Below, piece after piece: positions 10,806 to 19,286 of a DNA stretch of 64,000 nt (positions are counted from its first letter, which is position 1; every line of letters starts with the position of its first letter). This DNA comes from Ottelia alismoides (taxonomy: Eukaryota; Streptophyta; Magnoliopsida; Alismatales; Hydrocharitaceae): assembly GCA_037367405.1 (NCBI GenBank), contig JAZKJV010011400.1:3346501-3410500 (forward strand), read 5' to 3'. Below the pieces are notes generated by a model. The model saw nothing but the letters and a program-made list of their open reading frames with translations. It did no database searches and had not been told where the DNA came from. Both the position numbers and the translations under genes were made by a program.

Positions 10806-10884
10806 ACATTCTTCTATCATCCCGCCTGCCCGTAGGGATACTTGGCAGCAACGAAGTGGCTGATGGCGCACTCTAAGCGCAGGG

Positions 10885-12792
10885 ATGCTGGCGATGACAC
10901 GATGTCTACCGAAGATTTTCAATACACGCAGAGCTGCCTTGTGCGGACTGATCGGAGCCATGTCGGTTTCCGTCGGCTGCCAGGCTTCGCTTCGCCACTA
11001 TCGCAAAGACGAGCCAAGCCTGCGGGAACTGGCCGTCCATCCCGAACCATGGGATGCCGAGAAACGCGACGCGCAAGCTCAGGCCGCCGCGCAGCCGGCC
11101 GGTAGCGGTGATCGCTACTCAGCTCGCCCACGCGAGCGTTATGGCTTCGATTATGATGACCGACCCAGCCCCTACTCTGCGAAAGCTTTAGCCAAATCCC
11201 AGCAACCGCCAGGCAGTCCAGCTCCGGGCCGCTGGGATCAACCCTCCGAAGCTGACGAAGCCGCTTATCTGCAAGGCTTGCCGCCCGAGCTTTGGCCACT
11301 GGCCCGGCAACAATTCCTGGCTAGCTACCAATACAACCAGCGTCGCACAACCAAAAACCGCGCCCAGTCTGGCGACCAGAACGCTGAAGTCCACCAGTTC
11401 AGTGACCGCGATAGCGATGTACCGGAGCTCGACGAACCAGAGTTTGATACGGCAGAGCGAGGCACTTCAGAGCCAGCCGCCGCAGAACGCCGGACGCTCG
11501 CCCGTAGCTCTGGGCCTGCGGTCTATCGTCTACGGGACGAAGATGATGCGCCTGAAGCGGACAGGTCCGACGCGCCGCGTTCCAGCCAGGGGCGCCAAAC
11601 TGCCAGCGTGCGTCCCAAGTCCAGAGCGGCCGCTGAGGGATCGGCTCACTATCAACTGCGCGATGACGAAAGCTCCGACAGCGATGCGGCCGCACCCGAA
11701 CGTCCGCTCTATGCCGACACCGGGATGGAAGAGGCCGAGCTGCCCCCTGCCCGCCCGCGACGCCAGGCCGCTGAACTCAAACCGCCCTCTAGTCGCAAAT
11801 CCTCTCGCCAGCTAGCGCATGCCGAACCGATCGATACCGGTGCCGGAGACGATGTTCGCGTTATGCCGCCCTATGACCACCAGGCTCCGCCGGCTCGCTC
11901 CGCCGAACCTGACCAGTATGCATCCCGGTCGCGTCGCGATGCAACTGAGACTGCTTCCAGCGAAGTCGAAACCAAGTCGAACGTCGTGCCCGCTTCGGGC
12001 TCGCGGCCCGTTCAGCAGCGGCCGGTCGAAGCGGTTCAGCCCGCCGTGGACGAAGCCAGCCAGACCGCTGCGCCAACAAGAAAGAAACTCTCTACCCAAG
12101 ATCATTTGCAGGCGGCTCTGCGCAGCCTGGATGAAGAGTCGACCGACCAGCAAACGCACTCGGAAAAGGTGCGGCATCAGCTCACCAGACGTATGCTGCT
12201 CCTGACTGCCGGCCAGTTGGAAGGGGCCATGGAGCCCATCGAATCGCTGGAAGCTCATGAACAAGAGGCGGTCCGTCACAGCCTGCAAGCCTGGCATCAT
12301 GCCATCGATCCCAAGGGCAACCCGGTGATGGCTCGTCGCTGGCCCTTAGTCCTCAATAGCCTTCGCGAAGCAGCGGCTCAACTGGTTATCTCTAGTCCTC
12401 TGGAAGTGAAGAACGCTGCCTTCTGCAGCAATGTCGAAGGCTTTGGCTCGATCACCAGATTCCCAACCACACAGTTCCGCGCTGGCCAGGAATTGTTGCT
12501 GTACTGCGAGATCGATAACTTCATCTCCGAACCCGTCAAGGAAGGTTTTCAGACCCAGTTGCAGGGTAACTACGAGATTGTCGATGCCAGCAGCAGAGTG
12601 AAGGTAGCCGAAGTGCTTTTGCCTCAAGATGTCGAAATCTGCAAACGAGCTCGGCGCGATTACTTTCTGGTCTATCGCATCTACATGCCCGCAAAGATAG
12701 CCGCAGGTCGCTACGAGTTGCGCTTGATGATCGAAGACACCAAGGGCAAAAAGTTCGGCCAAAGCTCGCTCGACTTCCAAATCGGAACTTAA
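10885..12792 (+). CDS. Planctomycete protein with disordered middle and conserved C-terminal domain
   Basis: 635 residues. A short hydrophobic stretch ending in SVSVGC (about residue 32) suggests an exported protein and possibly a weak lipobox. Residues 40-420 are Arg/Glu/Ser/Ala-rich and look disordered (Q-, D- and R-rich runs). The last 190 residues are well ordered: a helical part (MLLLTAGQLEGAMEPIESLE) followed by a beta-rich part (ITRFPTTQFRAGQELLLYCE, then AGRYELRLMIEDTKGKKFG). The start codon is uncertain, with several ATGs in 10885-10905. Function unknown; it lies between comB and intI. Confidence 0.7.
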   Translation: MLAMTRCLPKIFNTRRAALCGLIGAMSVSVGCQASLRHYRKDEPSLRELAVHPEPWDAEKRDAQAQAAAQPAGSGDRYSARPRERYGFDYDDRPSPYSAKALAKSQQPPGSPAPGRWDQPSEADEAAYLQGLPPELWPLARQQFLASYQYNQRRTTKNRAQSGDQNAEVHQFSDRDSDVPELDEPEFDTAERGTSEPAAAERRTLARSSGPAVYRLRDEDDAPEADRSDAPRSSQGRQTASVRPKSRAAAEGSAHYQLRDDESSDSDAAAPERPLYADTGMEEAELPPARPRRQAAELKPPSSRKSSRQLAHAEPIDTGAGDDVRVMPPYDHQAPPARSAEPDQYASRSRRDATETASSEVETKSNVVPASGSRPVQQRPVEAVQPAVDEASQTAAPTRKKLSTQDHLQAALRSLDEESTDQQTHSEKVRHQLTRRMLLLTAGQLEGAMEPIESLEAHEQEAVRHSLQAWHHAIDPKGNPVMARRWPLVLNSLREAAAQLVISSPLEVKNAAFCSNVEGFGSITRFPTTQFRAGQELLLYCEIDNFISEPVKEGFQTQLQGNYEIVDASSRVKVAEVLLPQDVEICKRARRDYFLVYRIYMPAKIAAGRYELRLMIEDTKGKKFGQSSLDFQIGT

Positions 12793-12887
12793 CAACGTGA
12801 TGCCACCGGGCATCACCACAGGTGCGTCAAATTGCTTTACATGTCAAGTAATCGCCAAGTCGGCCTTAAGTCGGAGCCGCGAAGTTT

Positions 12888-14300
12888 TTACTCAAACTCG
12901 CGGGCGTCTGGCTTGACCAGCGAATCCATAGGGCTGGTGACTGCCAGTCCAGGTCGATTGAGGACATGGGTGTAGATCATAGTAGTGGCCACATCTTCGT
13001 GGCCAAGAAGTTCTTGAACGGTGCGAATGTCTGCGCCTGCTTCGAGCATGTGGGTTGCAAAGCTGTGGCGAAGCGTATGCGCTGAGACCTTCTTGTCAAC
13101 GCCTGCCCGGTGAACCGCCAGTTTTAGAGCTTTGGTGAAAGTGTTATCGTCGCCATGGTGGCGGCCAAGAAGTTGTGATCGGGGATCGCGGCTGATTCGT
13201 TGCGATGCGAACAGGTATTGCCAGGGAAACTCGGTGGCCGCATTGGGGTATTTCGTCAGCAGTGCATAGGGTAGCCAAACGGCTCCTCGGCCGTTAAGCG
13301 TATCTTCGCGATGCATTTCACGTCGGAATTCAATCAGTCTTCGCAGGGCAGCGTGACATGCATCAGGCAAGACCGTGACCCGGTCCTTCATGCCTTTACC
13401 GTCGCGTACCAAAATTTGTCGCTGGTCAAAGTCGATGTCTTTAATTCGCAATCGGAGTGCCTCCATGATTCTGAGGCCGCTTCCGTAAAGGATCTGAGCG
13501 ATAAGCAAATGGTTGCCTGCCAGTTGGTCCATGACCGCTGAGATTTCCTTACGGCTGAGCACCACCGGCAGTTGTTTGGGTTTCTTGGCTCGAATAGCGT
13601 CAACATCTTTCAGTGGCCGATTGAGAACGTGTTTGAAAAGGAATAACAAGGCGCTGAATGCTTGATTCTGAGTGCTTGAGGCCACATTGCGAGTGACAGC
13701 CAGATCGTTTAGAAATTCTTTAACCTCCGCTTCGTCGACAGTTTCCATAGATTGAAAGGTGCCGAGTTGAAACTGGGATTCGAAGCGTTTGATCCAGTCG
13801 ATGTAGGCTTCTTCGGTGCGTTTGGAATAGTGCAGCCTGCGCAGAATGATTTGCATGGCTTGCACGACTTCGCTGTTACTGGTGTCGATCCGCGACTGAT
13901 CGACCTGGGCGGCAGAGAGTCGTTCTTGTTCTTGCAGGTCGATCAGTGCGAGCTTTTCTCGGATGCTGGCTAATGAAAGCTTTGTCTCGTCTACCAAGAG
14001 TTCCCGATGTTCGGCCAGCGAATCAACGATTTGGACACGTTGCCAGGCCGCCTTGCCGCTATCGCGCTGTTGTTGCAGGAACGCAATCACGTCATCGATA
14101 GTGAAGCGGCGTTCTAGCTGGCGATTCTCGCTAGAGCTTGCATAGTTGAGTTCAGCTTGGGAGCGACCGGCCGGGGTGGCGGGTTCCGGAGAGTCAGACA
14201 AACGGGCCTGACCGCGTAGAAAAGCCTGAAACAGTCGCCACCATTTGTCGAGCCAAAGCCGTCTATTTTGGCTAGCCCTGTCGCCGTTAGATCGTCCCAT
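12888..14300 (-). CDS. intI: Integron integrase IntI with N-terminal extension
   Basis: Tyrosine recombinase that joins cassettes at attI and attC. From ATG 14300 (AAGGG 5 bases upstream; an in-frame GTG at 14351 would add 17 residues) it has 470 residues. The catalytic set is complete: R277 (GSGLRIME), K302 (DGKGMKDR), H408 and R411 (HTLRHSF), H434 (LLGHED), Y443 (TTMIYTHV). The IntI-only insert is present at about 330-375 (LTKYPNAATEFPWQYLFASQ, then SRDPRS), which separates it from XerC/D. The first 140 residues are an addition not found in IntI1 and contain FTIDDVIAFLQQQRDSGKAAW. It is divergent from the array, the normal integron layout. Confidence 0.95.
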   Translation of the reverse strand: MGRSNGDRASQNRRLWLDKWWRLFQAFLRGQARLSDSPEPATPAGRSQAELNYASSSENRQLERRFTIDDVIAFLQQQRDSGKAAWQRVQIVDSLAEHRELLVDETKLSLASIREKLALIDLQEQERLSAAQVDQSRIDTSNSEVVQAMQIILRRLHYSKRTEEAYIDWIKRFESQFQLGTFQSMETVDEAEVKEFLNDLAVTRNVASSTQNQAFSALLFLFKHVLNRPLKDVDAIRAKKPKQLPVVLSRKEISAVMDQLAGNHLLIAQILYGSGLRIMEALRLRIKDIDFDQRQILVRDGKGMKDRVTVLPDACHAALRRLIEFRREMHREDTLNGRGAVWLPYALLTKYPNAATEFPWQYLFASQRISRDPRSQLLGRHHGDDNTFTKALKLAVHRAGVDKKVSAHTLRHSFATHMLEAGADIRTVQELLGHEDVATTMIYTHVLNRPGLAVTSPMDSLVKPDAREFE

Positions 14301-14351
14301 AGCATCCCTTACCTTATGCAAGCGTAAGCGAGTGCCCCTCGACTGAGGCAC

Positions 14352-14472
14352 AAAAGAACCTAATTTTTATTTTGCTCTAATCACGCTACAATTTTTTGAC
14401 TTCCTCAACCAGAGGTGATAAAACATCTGGATAAGGTATTATCGGGTATGAGAAAGTACTAATAAGTTGTTC
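14352..14472 (+). other. attI region
   Basis: The region between intI and the first cassette must hold attI. The likely crossover is one of two GTT cores, at 14466-14468 or 14469-14471, since cassette 1 begins there and has its own attC. A CCAGAGGT/ACATCTGG imperfect inverted repeat at 14409-14430 could be an integrase or regulator site. attI sequences are not conserved between integron classes, so the exact limits are inferred. Confidence 0.6.
14396..14424 (+). promoter_or_regulatory. Candidate cassette promoter Pc
   Basis: TTGACT (14396-14401), a 17-base spacer and TAAAAC (14419-14424) point into the first cassette. A second -10-like TATTAT is at 14436-14441. The place next to attI is where a Pc promoter is expected. 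Confidence 0.5.
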
Positions 14473-14490
14473 TGTTTTAAGACCCAAACT

Positions 14491-14790
14491 ATGCACTTCA
14501 CGATTACCGACAAGTTAGGGAAACCAAAACTGTCAGCATATCCAGGTGACGACAATCGATCTGTCGCATACCTATATCATTCAAAAGAACAGGCCCAGGA
14601 AAATATCGACCATTCCGAAGATCCATCAGCATGGCAAATTGCTGAGGTCGAACAAGAGCAATGGCTTTCACTGATGCTCAACCTTGGGCACACCGACGTT
14701 TATGGTCTCGGTTCCAGCAAGCAAGACATCAGGTATTTGCTTACATCCATCCGTGCGATTGCGCATGGCAAGAAACTCCTCGGTGGATAA
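14491..14790 (+). CDS. Cassette 1 protein, unknown
   Basis: 99 residues, acidic, no signal peptide or membrane segment (MHFTITDKLGKPKLSAYPGD; ends GKKLLGG). A TTG at 14467 would add eight residues. I do not recognise the family. It is the attI-proximal cassette, so the one most exposed to Pc. The 88 bases between its stop and attC1 are open on the other strand (64 codons), an alternative reading I consider weaker. Confidence 0.6.
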   Translation: MHFTITDKLGKPKLSAYPGDDNRSVAYLYHSKEQAQENIDHSEDPSAWQIAEVEQEQWLSLMLNLGHTDVYGLGSSKQDIRYLLTSIRAIAHGKKLLGG

Positions 14791-14878
14791 TTCTCGATGC
14801 TCAACCGTCACACCGTCTTTTACCCAAACACTTGGCTTTCCAAGTCGCAACTCCCAGCCCATAACTCACCTCCAGAAA

Positions 14879-14968
14879 ACAGAACAATGAAATGCACCCA
14901 AGTTGCCGTTGAGCCGCTGTCTATTGGTTAACTCACCCTCGGCAACTGGGTGATTTCTGGCGTTCGCG
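14879..14968 (+). repeat. attC1
   Basis: Recombination site closing cassette 1: AAC box at 14883-14885, GTT core at 14962-14964 (GTTCGCG). The arms GAAATGCACCCAAGTTGCCG and CGGCAACTGGGTGATTTC pair with two extra bases in the left arm, the extrahelical bases that make attC strand-specific. This pattern defines all attC entries below. Confidence 0.93.
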
Positions 14969-15429
14969 TGGCTTGCCTCGCAGGCTGAATGACAGACATG
15001 CTCGACCAGCGTGAGGCATGCAAAGGACATACTCTACCAGGGCAACCATCGCGGGCCATGCAATGACATGCTCAACCAGCGTGGCCATGGCAACCAGCGC
15101 GACCAGGCAATGACGAACTGGACCAGTGCGACCAGCGCGACCATGCTCTTTGACTTGCAAGCATGTTGGCTGATTGTTAGTCAGGCAGGTAGTGAGTGCT
15201 TCGTTAAACCGAATCATGGATGCAATGCATTGTGGCGGGTGCTATGATGGTTAGAGAGTTGGCGGGTTCATCATGCTCAGGTTCATGCAATGGACATGCT
15301 CTTGGCGGTATGGCTGCCTGGAATAAACTGGTTAGGCAAACCACGCGAACAATGGCGTGAACCCAAGCCCTCAAGAGTCTTTGGTTAGTACAGTAATCCC
15401 AATCCCTTCGGGCTGGGTTACGCTCAGCG
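14963..15429 (+). repeat. Cassette 2: gene-less, repeat A copy 1
   Basis: A 467-bp cassette without a plausible gene. It starts TTCGCGTGGCTTGCC, goes through degenerate GACCAGCGCGACC-type tandem units (15000-15150), then a unique part (GGATGCAATGCATTGTGGCG) and ends in attC2. Nearly the same sequence recurs at 19287-19701 and, truncated, at 24905-25256. Open frames on the minus strand are translations of the tandem units. Confidence 0.8.
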
Positions 15430-15435
15430 TTCGTC
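15344..15435 (+). repeat. attC2
   Basis: AAC at 15348-15350, core GTTCGTC at 15429. Arms GTGAACCCAAGCCC and GGGCTGGGTTACGC, one extra A on the left. Same subfamily as attC6, attC12 and attC14. Confidence 0.92.
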
Positions 15436-15444
15436 GACTCGATC

Positions 15445-15966
15445 ATGATCACCCTTGTGCCAACCCGATTGCATTGGATCAAAGACGATGGCGCGGACGA
15501 TCCGTGTGATCTTTGCGCCCATTCTCCAGTGCATTTTCAGGTTGACGGGGAGACACTCGTTGCCCCAGACGACGGCGATGTCACTGTCAGCGCTGCTGCG
15601 ATCTACCTGTTGCGGACATTGGAACGGGATCACACAAACGACGACCGTGTTGGCGACCAGTTATTTCCATGCTGTGGTCACGCAATGTACGACACCGGAA
15701 CCGAGGACGTTGCCATTTGTGGCTGCCCAAACGGATCAGACGTGCTTGTCGCTCACGATCATTACGGCACGGTTCGGTTAACTTTAACCACCGGAAAATC
15801 ATACGTCGTATCCGTAAATGATTGGCGACAAGCAATAAATGTGTTTTCTGATGCCGTACGAAAGTTCTACGATCACTCGCTCCCCAAAACTCCGTCAAAT
15901 GATACAGACGCCGCCGGATTTGCTAAGATGATGGAGGAATGGCAACGTCGCATGGCTCAAACGTAA
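15445..15966 (+). CDS. Cassette 3 protein, soluble, cysteine-containing
   Basis: 173 residues, soluble. CDLCAHSPVHFQVDGE near the start, LRTLERDHTNDDRVGDQLFPCCGHAM in two parts around residues 55-80, and CGCPNGSDVLVAH. Cys and His pairs could bind metal. The C-terminus (WRQAINVFSDAVRKFYDHS) looks like a conserved helix. It has the compact look of small immunity-type proteins, but I do not recognise a family. It fills its cassette, starting 15 bases inside it. Confidence 0.75.
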   Translation: MITLVPTRLHWIKDDGADDPCDLCAHSPVHFQVDGETLVAPDDGDVTVSAAAIYLLRTLERDHTNDDRVGDQLFPCCGHAMYDTGTEDVAICGCPNGSDVLVAHDHYGTVRLTLTTGKSYVVSVNDWRQAINVFSDAVRKFYDHSLPKTPSNDTDAAGFAKMMEEWQRRMAQT

Positions 15967-15969
15967 GTC

Positions 15970-16060
15970 GACGAACCATCGCATGCACGGGAGCGGCGGT
16001 GGCCGGCGTGTCTCGAAATCAATGTTAACTCCCGCCGCCCCGTGATGCGGATCGTTCCCG
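15970..16060 (+). repeat. attC3
   Basis: AAC at 15974-15976, core GTTCCCG at 16054. Arms GCATGCACGGGAGCGGCGG and CCGCCGCCCCGTGATGC with two extra left-arm bases. Confidence 0.92.
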
Positions 16061-16478
16061 CTGTCAGGACCGACCGGCCGCGATAGACATGCCGTTCATG
16101 CTGCAATGCGGAAGATGAGTACGTGTTGGATCATCGCACGTTACTTTGCTATGACCTTCTTCGAAGATTACTGCGATCGGCAAGCCTGCTTGTCGGGTGC
16201 GAAAAAAGACATGCCGCGAAAACAACGATCGCCAACTGTGATAGTTTTCCTCTGTGCCCTCAGTGTCTCCGTGGTTCAATCCGTCTTTTGGATTCATCCA
16301 GACTGATGAAACTGGCGATCGGCAAAACTTAGTTGTGGCTTCGATCGCCGACCGGCTATACTCCAAGCCGTTTTGCCGGGTGCTGAAAAACATCGGGAAC
16401 TAACGGATGCACCCCAGCCGCGGACGGTGCTTTGCTCCAATGGAGAGCCAATCCCCCGCGGCGTGGTGATCCTGGATG
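16055..16478 (+). repeat. Cassette 4: gene-less, carries promoter block
   Basis: A 424-bp cassette without a convincing gene. It contains a copy (16245-16276) of a short element of the CCTCTGTGCCCTCAGTGTC type, whose minus-strand translation HGDTEGTEE turns up in many planctomycete annotations, and near its 3' end the promoter-like block described next. Confidence 0.7.
16333..16362 (+). promoter_or_regulatory. Cassette-borne promoter block 1
   Basis: TTGTGG (16333-16338), 18 bases, TATACT (16357-16362), inside a longer conserved block (GGCTTCGAT...ACCGGCTATACTCCAAGCCG) seen also at 21516, 34875 and 41231. It points through attC4 into the gene of cassette 5. Confidence 0.6.
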
Positions 16479-16484
16479 TTCGGA
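16398..16484 (+). repeat. attC4
   Basis: Box AACTAAC at 16398-16404, core GTTCGGA at 16478. Arms GGATGCACCCCAGCCGCGG and CCGCGGCGTGGTGATCC. Nearly identical to attC7. Confidence 0.92.
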
Positions 16485-16494
16485 GATTCAAGAA

Positions 16495-16746
16495 GTGGAC
16501 CAAAAGCAAGCCCGAGACGAAATCGATAAATACATTCACAAAGTATTCAACGAAGACCAAACGTCATCTGTTATCGTCCTTTCCGCTGACGGGAGTCGAA
16601 TGGTCATCTCATCAACGCTCCACATCAACGACAGGACATTCGAATGCGACATCGACACAATGATTCGCAACCTGCATCAGGCGACTGGAGTTACTAAGTT
16701 ACTCGAATCGCTTGCCGAATTTGAACGCAAAGACAATTCAATGTGA
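16495..16746 (+). CDS. Cassette 5 protein, small, unknown
   Basis: 83 residues from GTG 16495, with GGAG 9 bases upstream; upstream codons lie inside attC4 and are unlikely to be coding. Soluble, charged (ends LESLAEFERKDNSM). It follows promoter block 1 directly. The minus strand has a 77-codon frame (16677-16910) overlapping its 3' end. Not recognised. Confidence 0.5.
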   Translation: MDQKQARDEIDKYIHKVFNEDQTSSVIVLSADGSRMVISSTLHINDRTFECDIDTMIRNLHQATGVTKLLESLAEFERKDNSM

Positions 16747-16901
16747 CCATCACCCATCGTGTAATCAATGCTGACCCCACGGTCGTAATGACGCAACAAT
16801 GAATTAACGGCCAATGCAACAGACCTAGCCACCAGTGCCGGATTGCCATTGGCGTACTTAAAAATAACATCCTGCGATATGTCGCTGCTCAAAATAAGAA
16901 C

Positions 16902-16985
16902 TCCGAACAATGTGATGGACCAAAGCCGTTGACAACACTAGTTAGTAACGCAGTGACAAACCCAACGGCTTGGTCATCACTAACG
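16902..16985 (+). repeat. attC5, split by an insertion sequence
   Basis: AAC at 16906-16908, left arm GTGATGGACCAAAGCCGTTG, right arm CAACGGCTTGGTCATCAC, then TAAC and a G at 16985. The TT that should follow is found at 19287 (TTCGCG), on the far side of the IS110-family element. So the element sits exactly at the G/TT crossover, and the original core was GTTCGCG, as in attC1. Confidence 0.85.
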
Positions 16986-17273
16986 ACTATGAAGTCCTGG
17001 GTTTGCAAGTGGCTTAGCCACTGTTTTTTGCCATTTTGTTTTCTACATGATAAAGCTCTCGGTTAGTTGTCTTTGGTATTGGCGGCGCTCAGCTGTTAGT
17101 ATCGATCGACAACAAGGATGTTTGATTAAGCGACTATTCGAGGTGTGAACGCTCTTGACTCTGGTGTACCCACTTATGCAGCGGGCAGCGTTCCCTCAGT
17201 TATCCATGCACGGTTCAATCATCTTTGATTCAGGTAAGATTGTTCCGTGAGTAAACGGGCAGCTTGCTTGGTG

Positions 17274-17368
17274 GCTTCTGTGAGCGGCAAGCTGATTGAT
17301 TCCATTGGATGGCACATTCTTTAGGGCGACGTGTCTGATAGCTTTGCATCGCCCTGAGTGACAGAAGC
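17274..17368 (-). ncRNA. Candidate guide (seek/bridge) RNA of the IS1111-type element
   Basis: In the non-coding end downstream of the transposase, nested stems are visible: GCTTCTGT (17274-17281) pairs with ACAGAAGC (17361-17368), and inside them AGGGCGA (17323-17329) with TCGCCCT (17349-17355). IS1111-type elements are known to carry a structured target-choosing RNA on this side of the gene. That this is the RNA, and its ends, are inference. Confidence 0.3.
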
Positions 17369-17509
17369 GATTCCTAGTATTCAAGCATCAGGGTCAACTG
17401 TTAGTGGTGCATGCGTCCATTGGTACGTCTTCTCCTTGTGATCAGTCGTATCTAGTTTCTCTGAGCGTCTCCTGCTTGTTCACGTCTGTTGTGGTCAATA
17501 CACTGGGAT

Positions 17510-17720
17510 GATCTCGCGGAGGATAGAGCACTGCTGAGAAGCAACTCGAGCGCCGCGTCGATGCCAAGTGGATCGAGGGCTGCTAGTTGTTCATCAGCTA
17601 GTGGCCTCTCCCACCAGCTTGATCCATTTGGCCCAAAGCGATAAATCTCGGGGTCTGGGGCAGAGCCCCAGTTAATAAACACTGTCGTTAGTCCAATTCT
17701 TCCTCGATAAACTTCAAGTC
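17510..17720 (+). mobile_element. Remnant of an IS3-family 3' end
   Basis: The sequence around 17525-17570 (AGCACTGCTGAGAAGCAACTC) and 17637-17694 (GCGATAAATCTCGGGGTCTG, then AATAAACACTGTC) is a diverged copy of the last 170 bases of the IS3-family element at 19771-21356. No transposase part is left. It lies inside the IS1111-type element. Confidence 0.7.
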
Positions 17721-17868
17721 AATTGCTTCGCTCTCTTTCTCGTTCTAATTGCCCAAGAGATCCAATTCGTTCGTCGATTTTTATCAATCACTGCAAAATA
17801 CTGGTTGTTCTCGAAGGCATTGATTTAAACGGCAAGCCAGGCCGATTCGTTCGTCGATGGCAACTGCA

Positions 17869-19152
17869 TCAGCTAGCAGATACTGGCTTTCTGGCTTGCC
17901 GTGGTTTGGTGGTTTGGGTTGAAGTGGATGTACGCTGCTGTTCAGCGATAGCCTTCGCACTTGTGGGTTTGCTCGTAGCTTTTTGTTCCTCTGCCGCTTG
18001 AGCTTCGCGTGCTTCTCTGCGTCGTCGGCTTCTACGCTGGTCGCTATTCTCTTTGGGCTTCATCTCGCTGAGCGATTCTTTGAGTGAAGTGGGCATGCGG
18101 CCGAAGGACTCGCTGACTTCGATCATGCGTTTGGGTTCCCAATCTTTCTCGTCGCGCAGCATGGCCCAAGCGATGACAGCAATCTTGCGAGCCAGAGCCA
18201 CAGCGGCTTTCTTCTTGCGAGTCTTCTGTTTACCACTGATTCGCTCGTAGACGCCTTTGGCCCAAGGGTTGTAACGCAGCGATGCCCAGGCGCATTCAAC
18301 CAAGATCGTTCGAGCCAGCGGATTGCCGCGCTTGGTGATGCGGCCATTGCGATCTGTCTCGCCGGATTGATACTGGCGCGGTACCAGACCGAAATAAGCG
18401 GAGACTTGTCGACCGTTTTTAAAGCGATGAGGATCGTCGATACAAGCGACGAGGATCTCAGCTGTGCGAGGTCCAACGCCAGGTATGCTTCGGATACGCT
18501 GGATGCGCGGATCATCTTTGCCGATGGCTTCAAGCTTCTTGACAACGAGCTCAAGCTGCGCACTGAGAGCATCGAGCTGTGTCAGTTCAATATCCAGTTC
18601 AGCCTTCCAGAGCTCGTTCGGACCGCATTGATCAAGCGGCTTACGGAAGGAATTGATGTGAGTGCGACCAGTGTGCCAAGCCTTGTCGCCTTTGTCGATC
18701 GAGATGCCGTGATTCACGAACCAAGCGCGAATGGTGTTTTTCATCTTGTTGATGCGATAGTCGAGCGTCTTGCGATACTTGACCAACGAGCGAAACTCGC
18801 GGTGAGTTTCCGAGGGCATGTGAACGGCCTGCAGCTCGTTCATCGCTGCCATGCGAGCCAGTTTGAGCGCATCGTCTTTGTCGGTCTTGCGTTTGACATT
18901 GCTCCACTTCCAAGCATCTTCGTTGGTGGAACAAACAAGTGTCTTCAGGCCATGGCTGATGGCCAGGTCATTGATCCAGCCCGAAGGGCCGCAAGCTTCC
19001 ATGACGACCAGATCGACCTTGCGTTTCTTGAAGATAGTCGTGAGATAGTGCCTGTCGGTAGCCGCGGTGAGGAATTCAGCTTTGCGGGTTTTGGTGTCGA
19101 AAAAGCAGCACATCGTATTGAATTTACCGAGGTCAAGAGCGAGAATTTTCAT
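17869..19152 (-). CDS. IS110-family transposase (IS1111 type)
   Basis: 427 residues from ATG 19152. The N-terminal RuvC-like DEDD domain shows D7 (ILALDLGKF), E in VVMEACGP, and the acidic pair in RKTDKDDALKLARM. The C-terminal Tnp_20 part has a helix-hairpin-helix (IRSIPGVGPRTAEIL) and the serine region RQYQSGETDRNGRITKRGNP. The tail after residue 370 is Lys/Arg/Ala-rich and low in complexity. It is intact, so the element may be active. Confidence 0.92.
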   Translation of the reverse strand: MKILALDLGKFNTMCCFFDTKTRKAEFLTAATDRHYLTTIFKKRKVDLVVMEACGPSGWINDLAISHGLKTLVCSTNEDAWKWSNVKRKTDKDDALKLARMAAMNELQAVHMPSETHREFRSLVKYRKTLDYRINKMKNTIRAWFVNHGISIDKGDKAWHTGRTHINSFRKPLDQCGPNELWKAELDIELTQLDALSAQLELVVKKLEAIGKDDPRIQRIRSIPGVGPRTAEILVACIDDPHRFKNGRQVSAYFGLVPRQYQSGETDRNGRITKRGNPLARTILVECAWASLRYNPWAKGVYERISGKQKTRKKKAAVALARKIAVIAWAMLRDEKDWEPKRMIEVSESFGRMPTSLKESLSEMKPKENSDQRRSRRRREAREAQAAEEQKATSKPTSAKAIAEQQRTSTSTQTTKPRQARKPVSAS

Positions 19153-19286
19153 GTTCTGAGTGTCCTTGCGGTTTGGGGTGGAATGAATGTGACAGTGGTT
19201 GTTAACGCAACCCAAGATCACGGGTCCGAGTCGCCAGATTTTATTCGAATGGCTCCCACCCCAAACCCAGGACTTACATGGATTCT

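Larger units (their letters stand above)
16986..19286 (-). mobile_element. IS110-family (IS1111-type) element in attC5
   Basis: A 2301-bp element. AAGTCCTGGGTTTG at 16992-17005 is the exact inverse of CAAACCCAGGACTT at 19262-19275; the repeats are subterminal (6 and 11 bases from the edges) and there is no target duplication, as in the IS1111 subgroup. Members of this subgroup are known that target attC sites. The transposase gene covers 17869-19152. The 880-base non-coding end beyond it is unusually long because a fragment of an IS3 element lies in it. Confidence 0.88.

Noticed and set aside
14668..14862. 64-codon minus-strand frame in cassette 1
   Set aside because: It reads like a protein, but it overlaps the plus-strand gene and runs against the array direction; kept only as a remark in the cassette 1 entry.
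14933..15482. Minus-strand frames over repeat A (94 and 92 codons), also at 19218-19460 and 25151-25456
   Set aside because: They translate tandem GACCAGCGCGACC units and the attC; the frame differs between copies and the frames run across cassette borders.
16064..16393. 109-codon minus-strand frame in cassette 4
   Set aside because: It is built from a dispersed element (HGDTEGTEE) and the inverse of the promoter block, and spans attC sequence; not a gene.
16677..16910. 77-codon minus-strand frame after cassette 5
   Set aside because: It overlaps the plus-strand gene and part of attC5, with no ribosome site seen.
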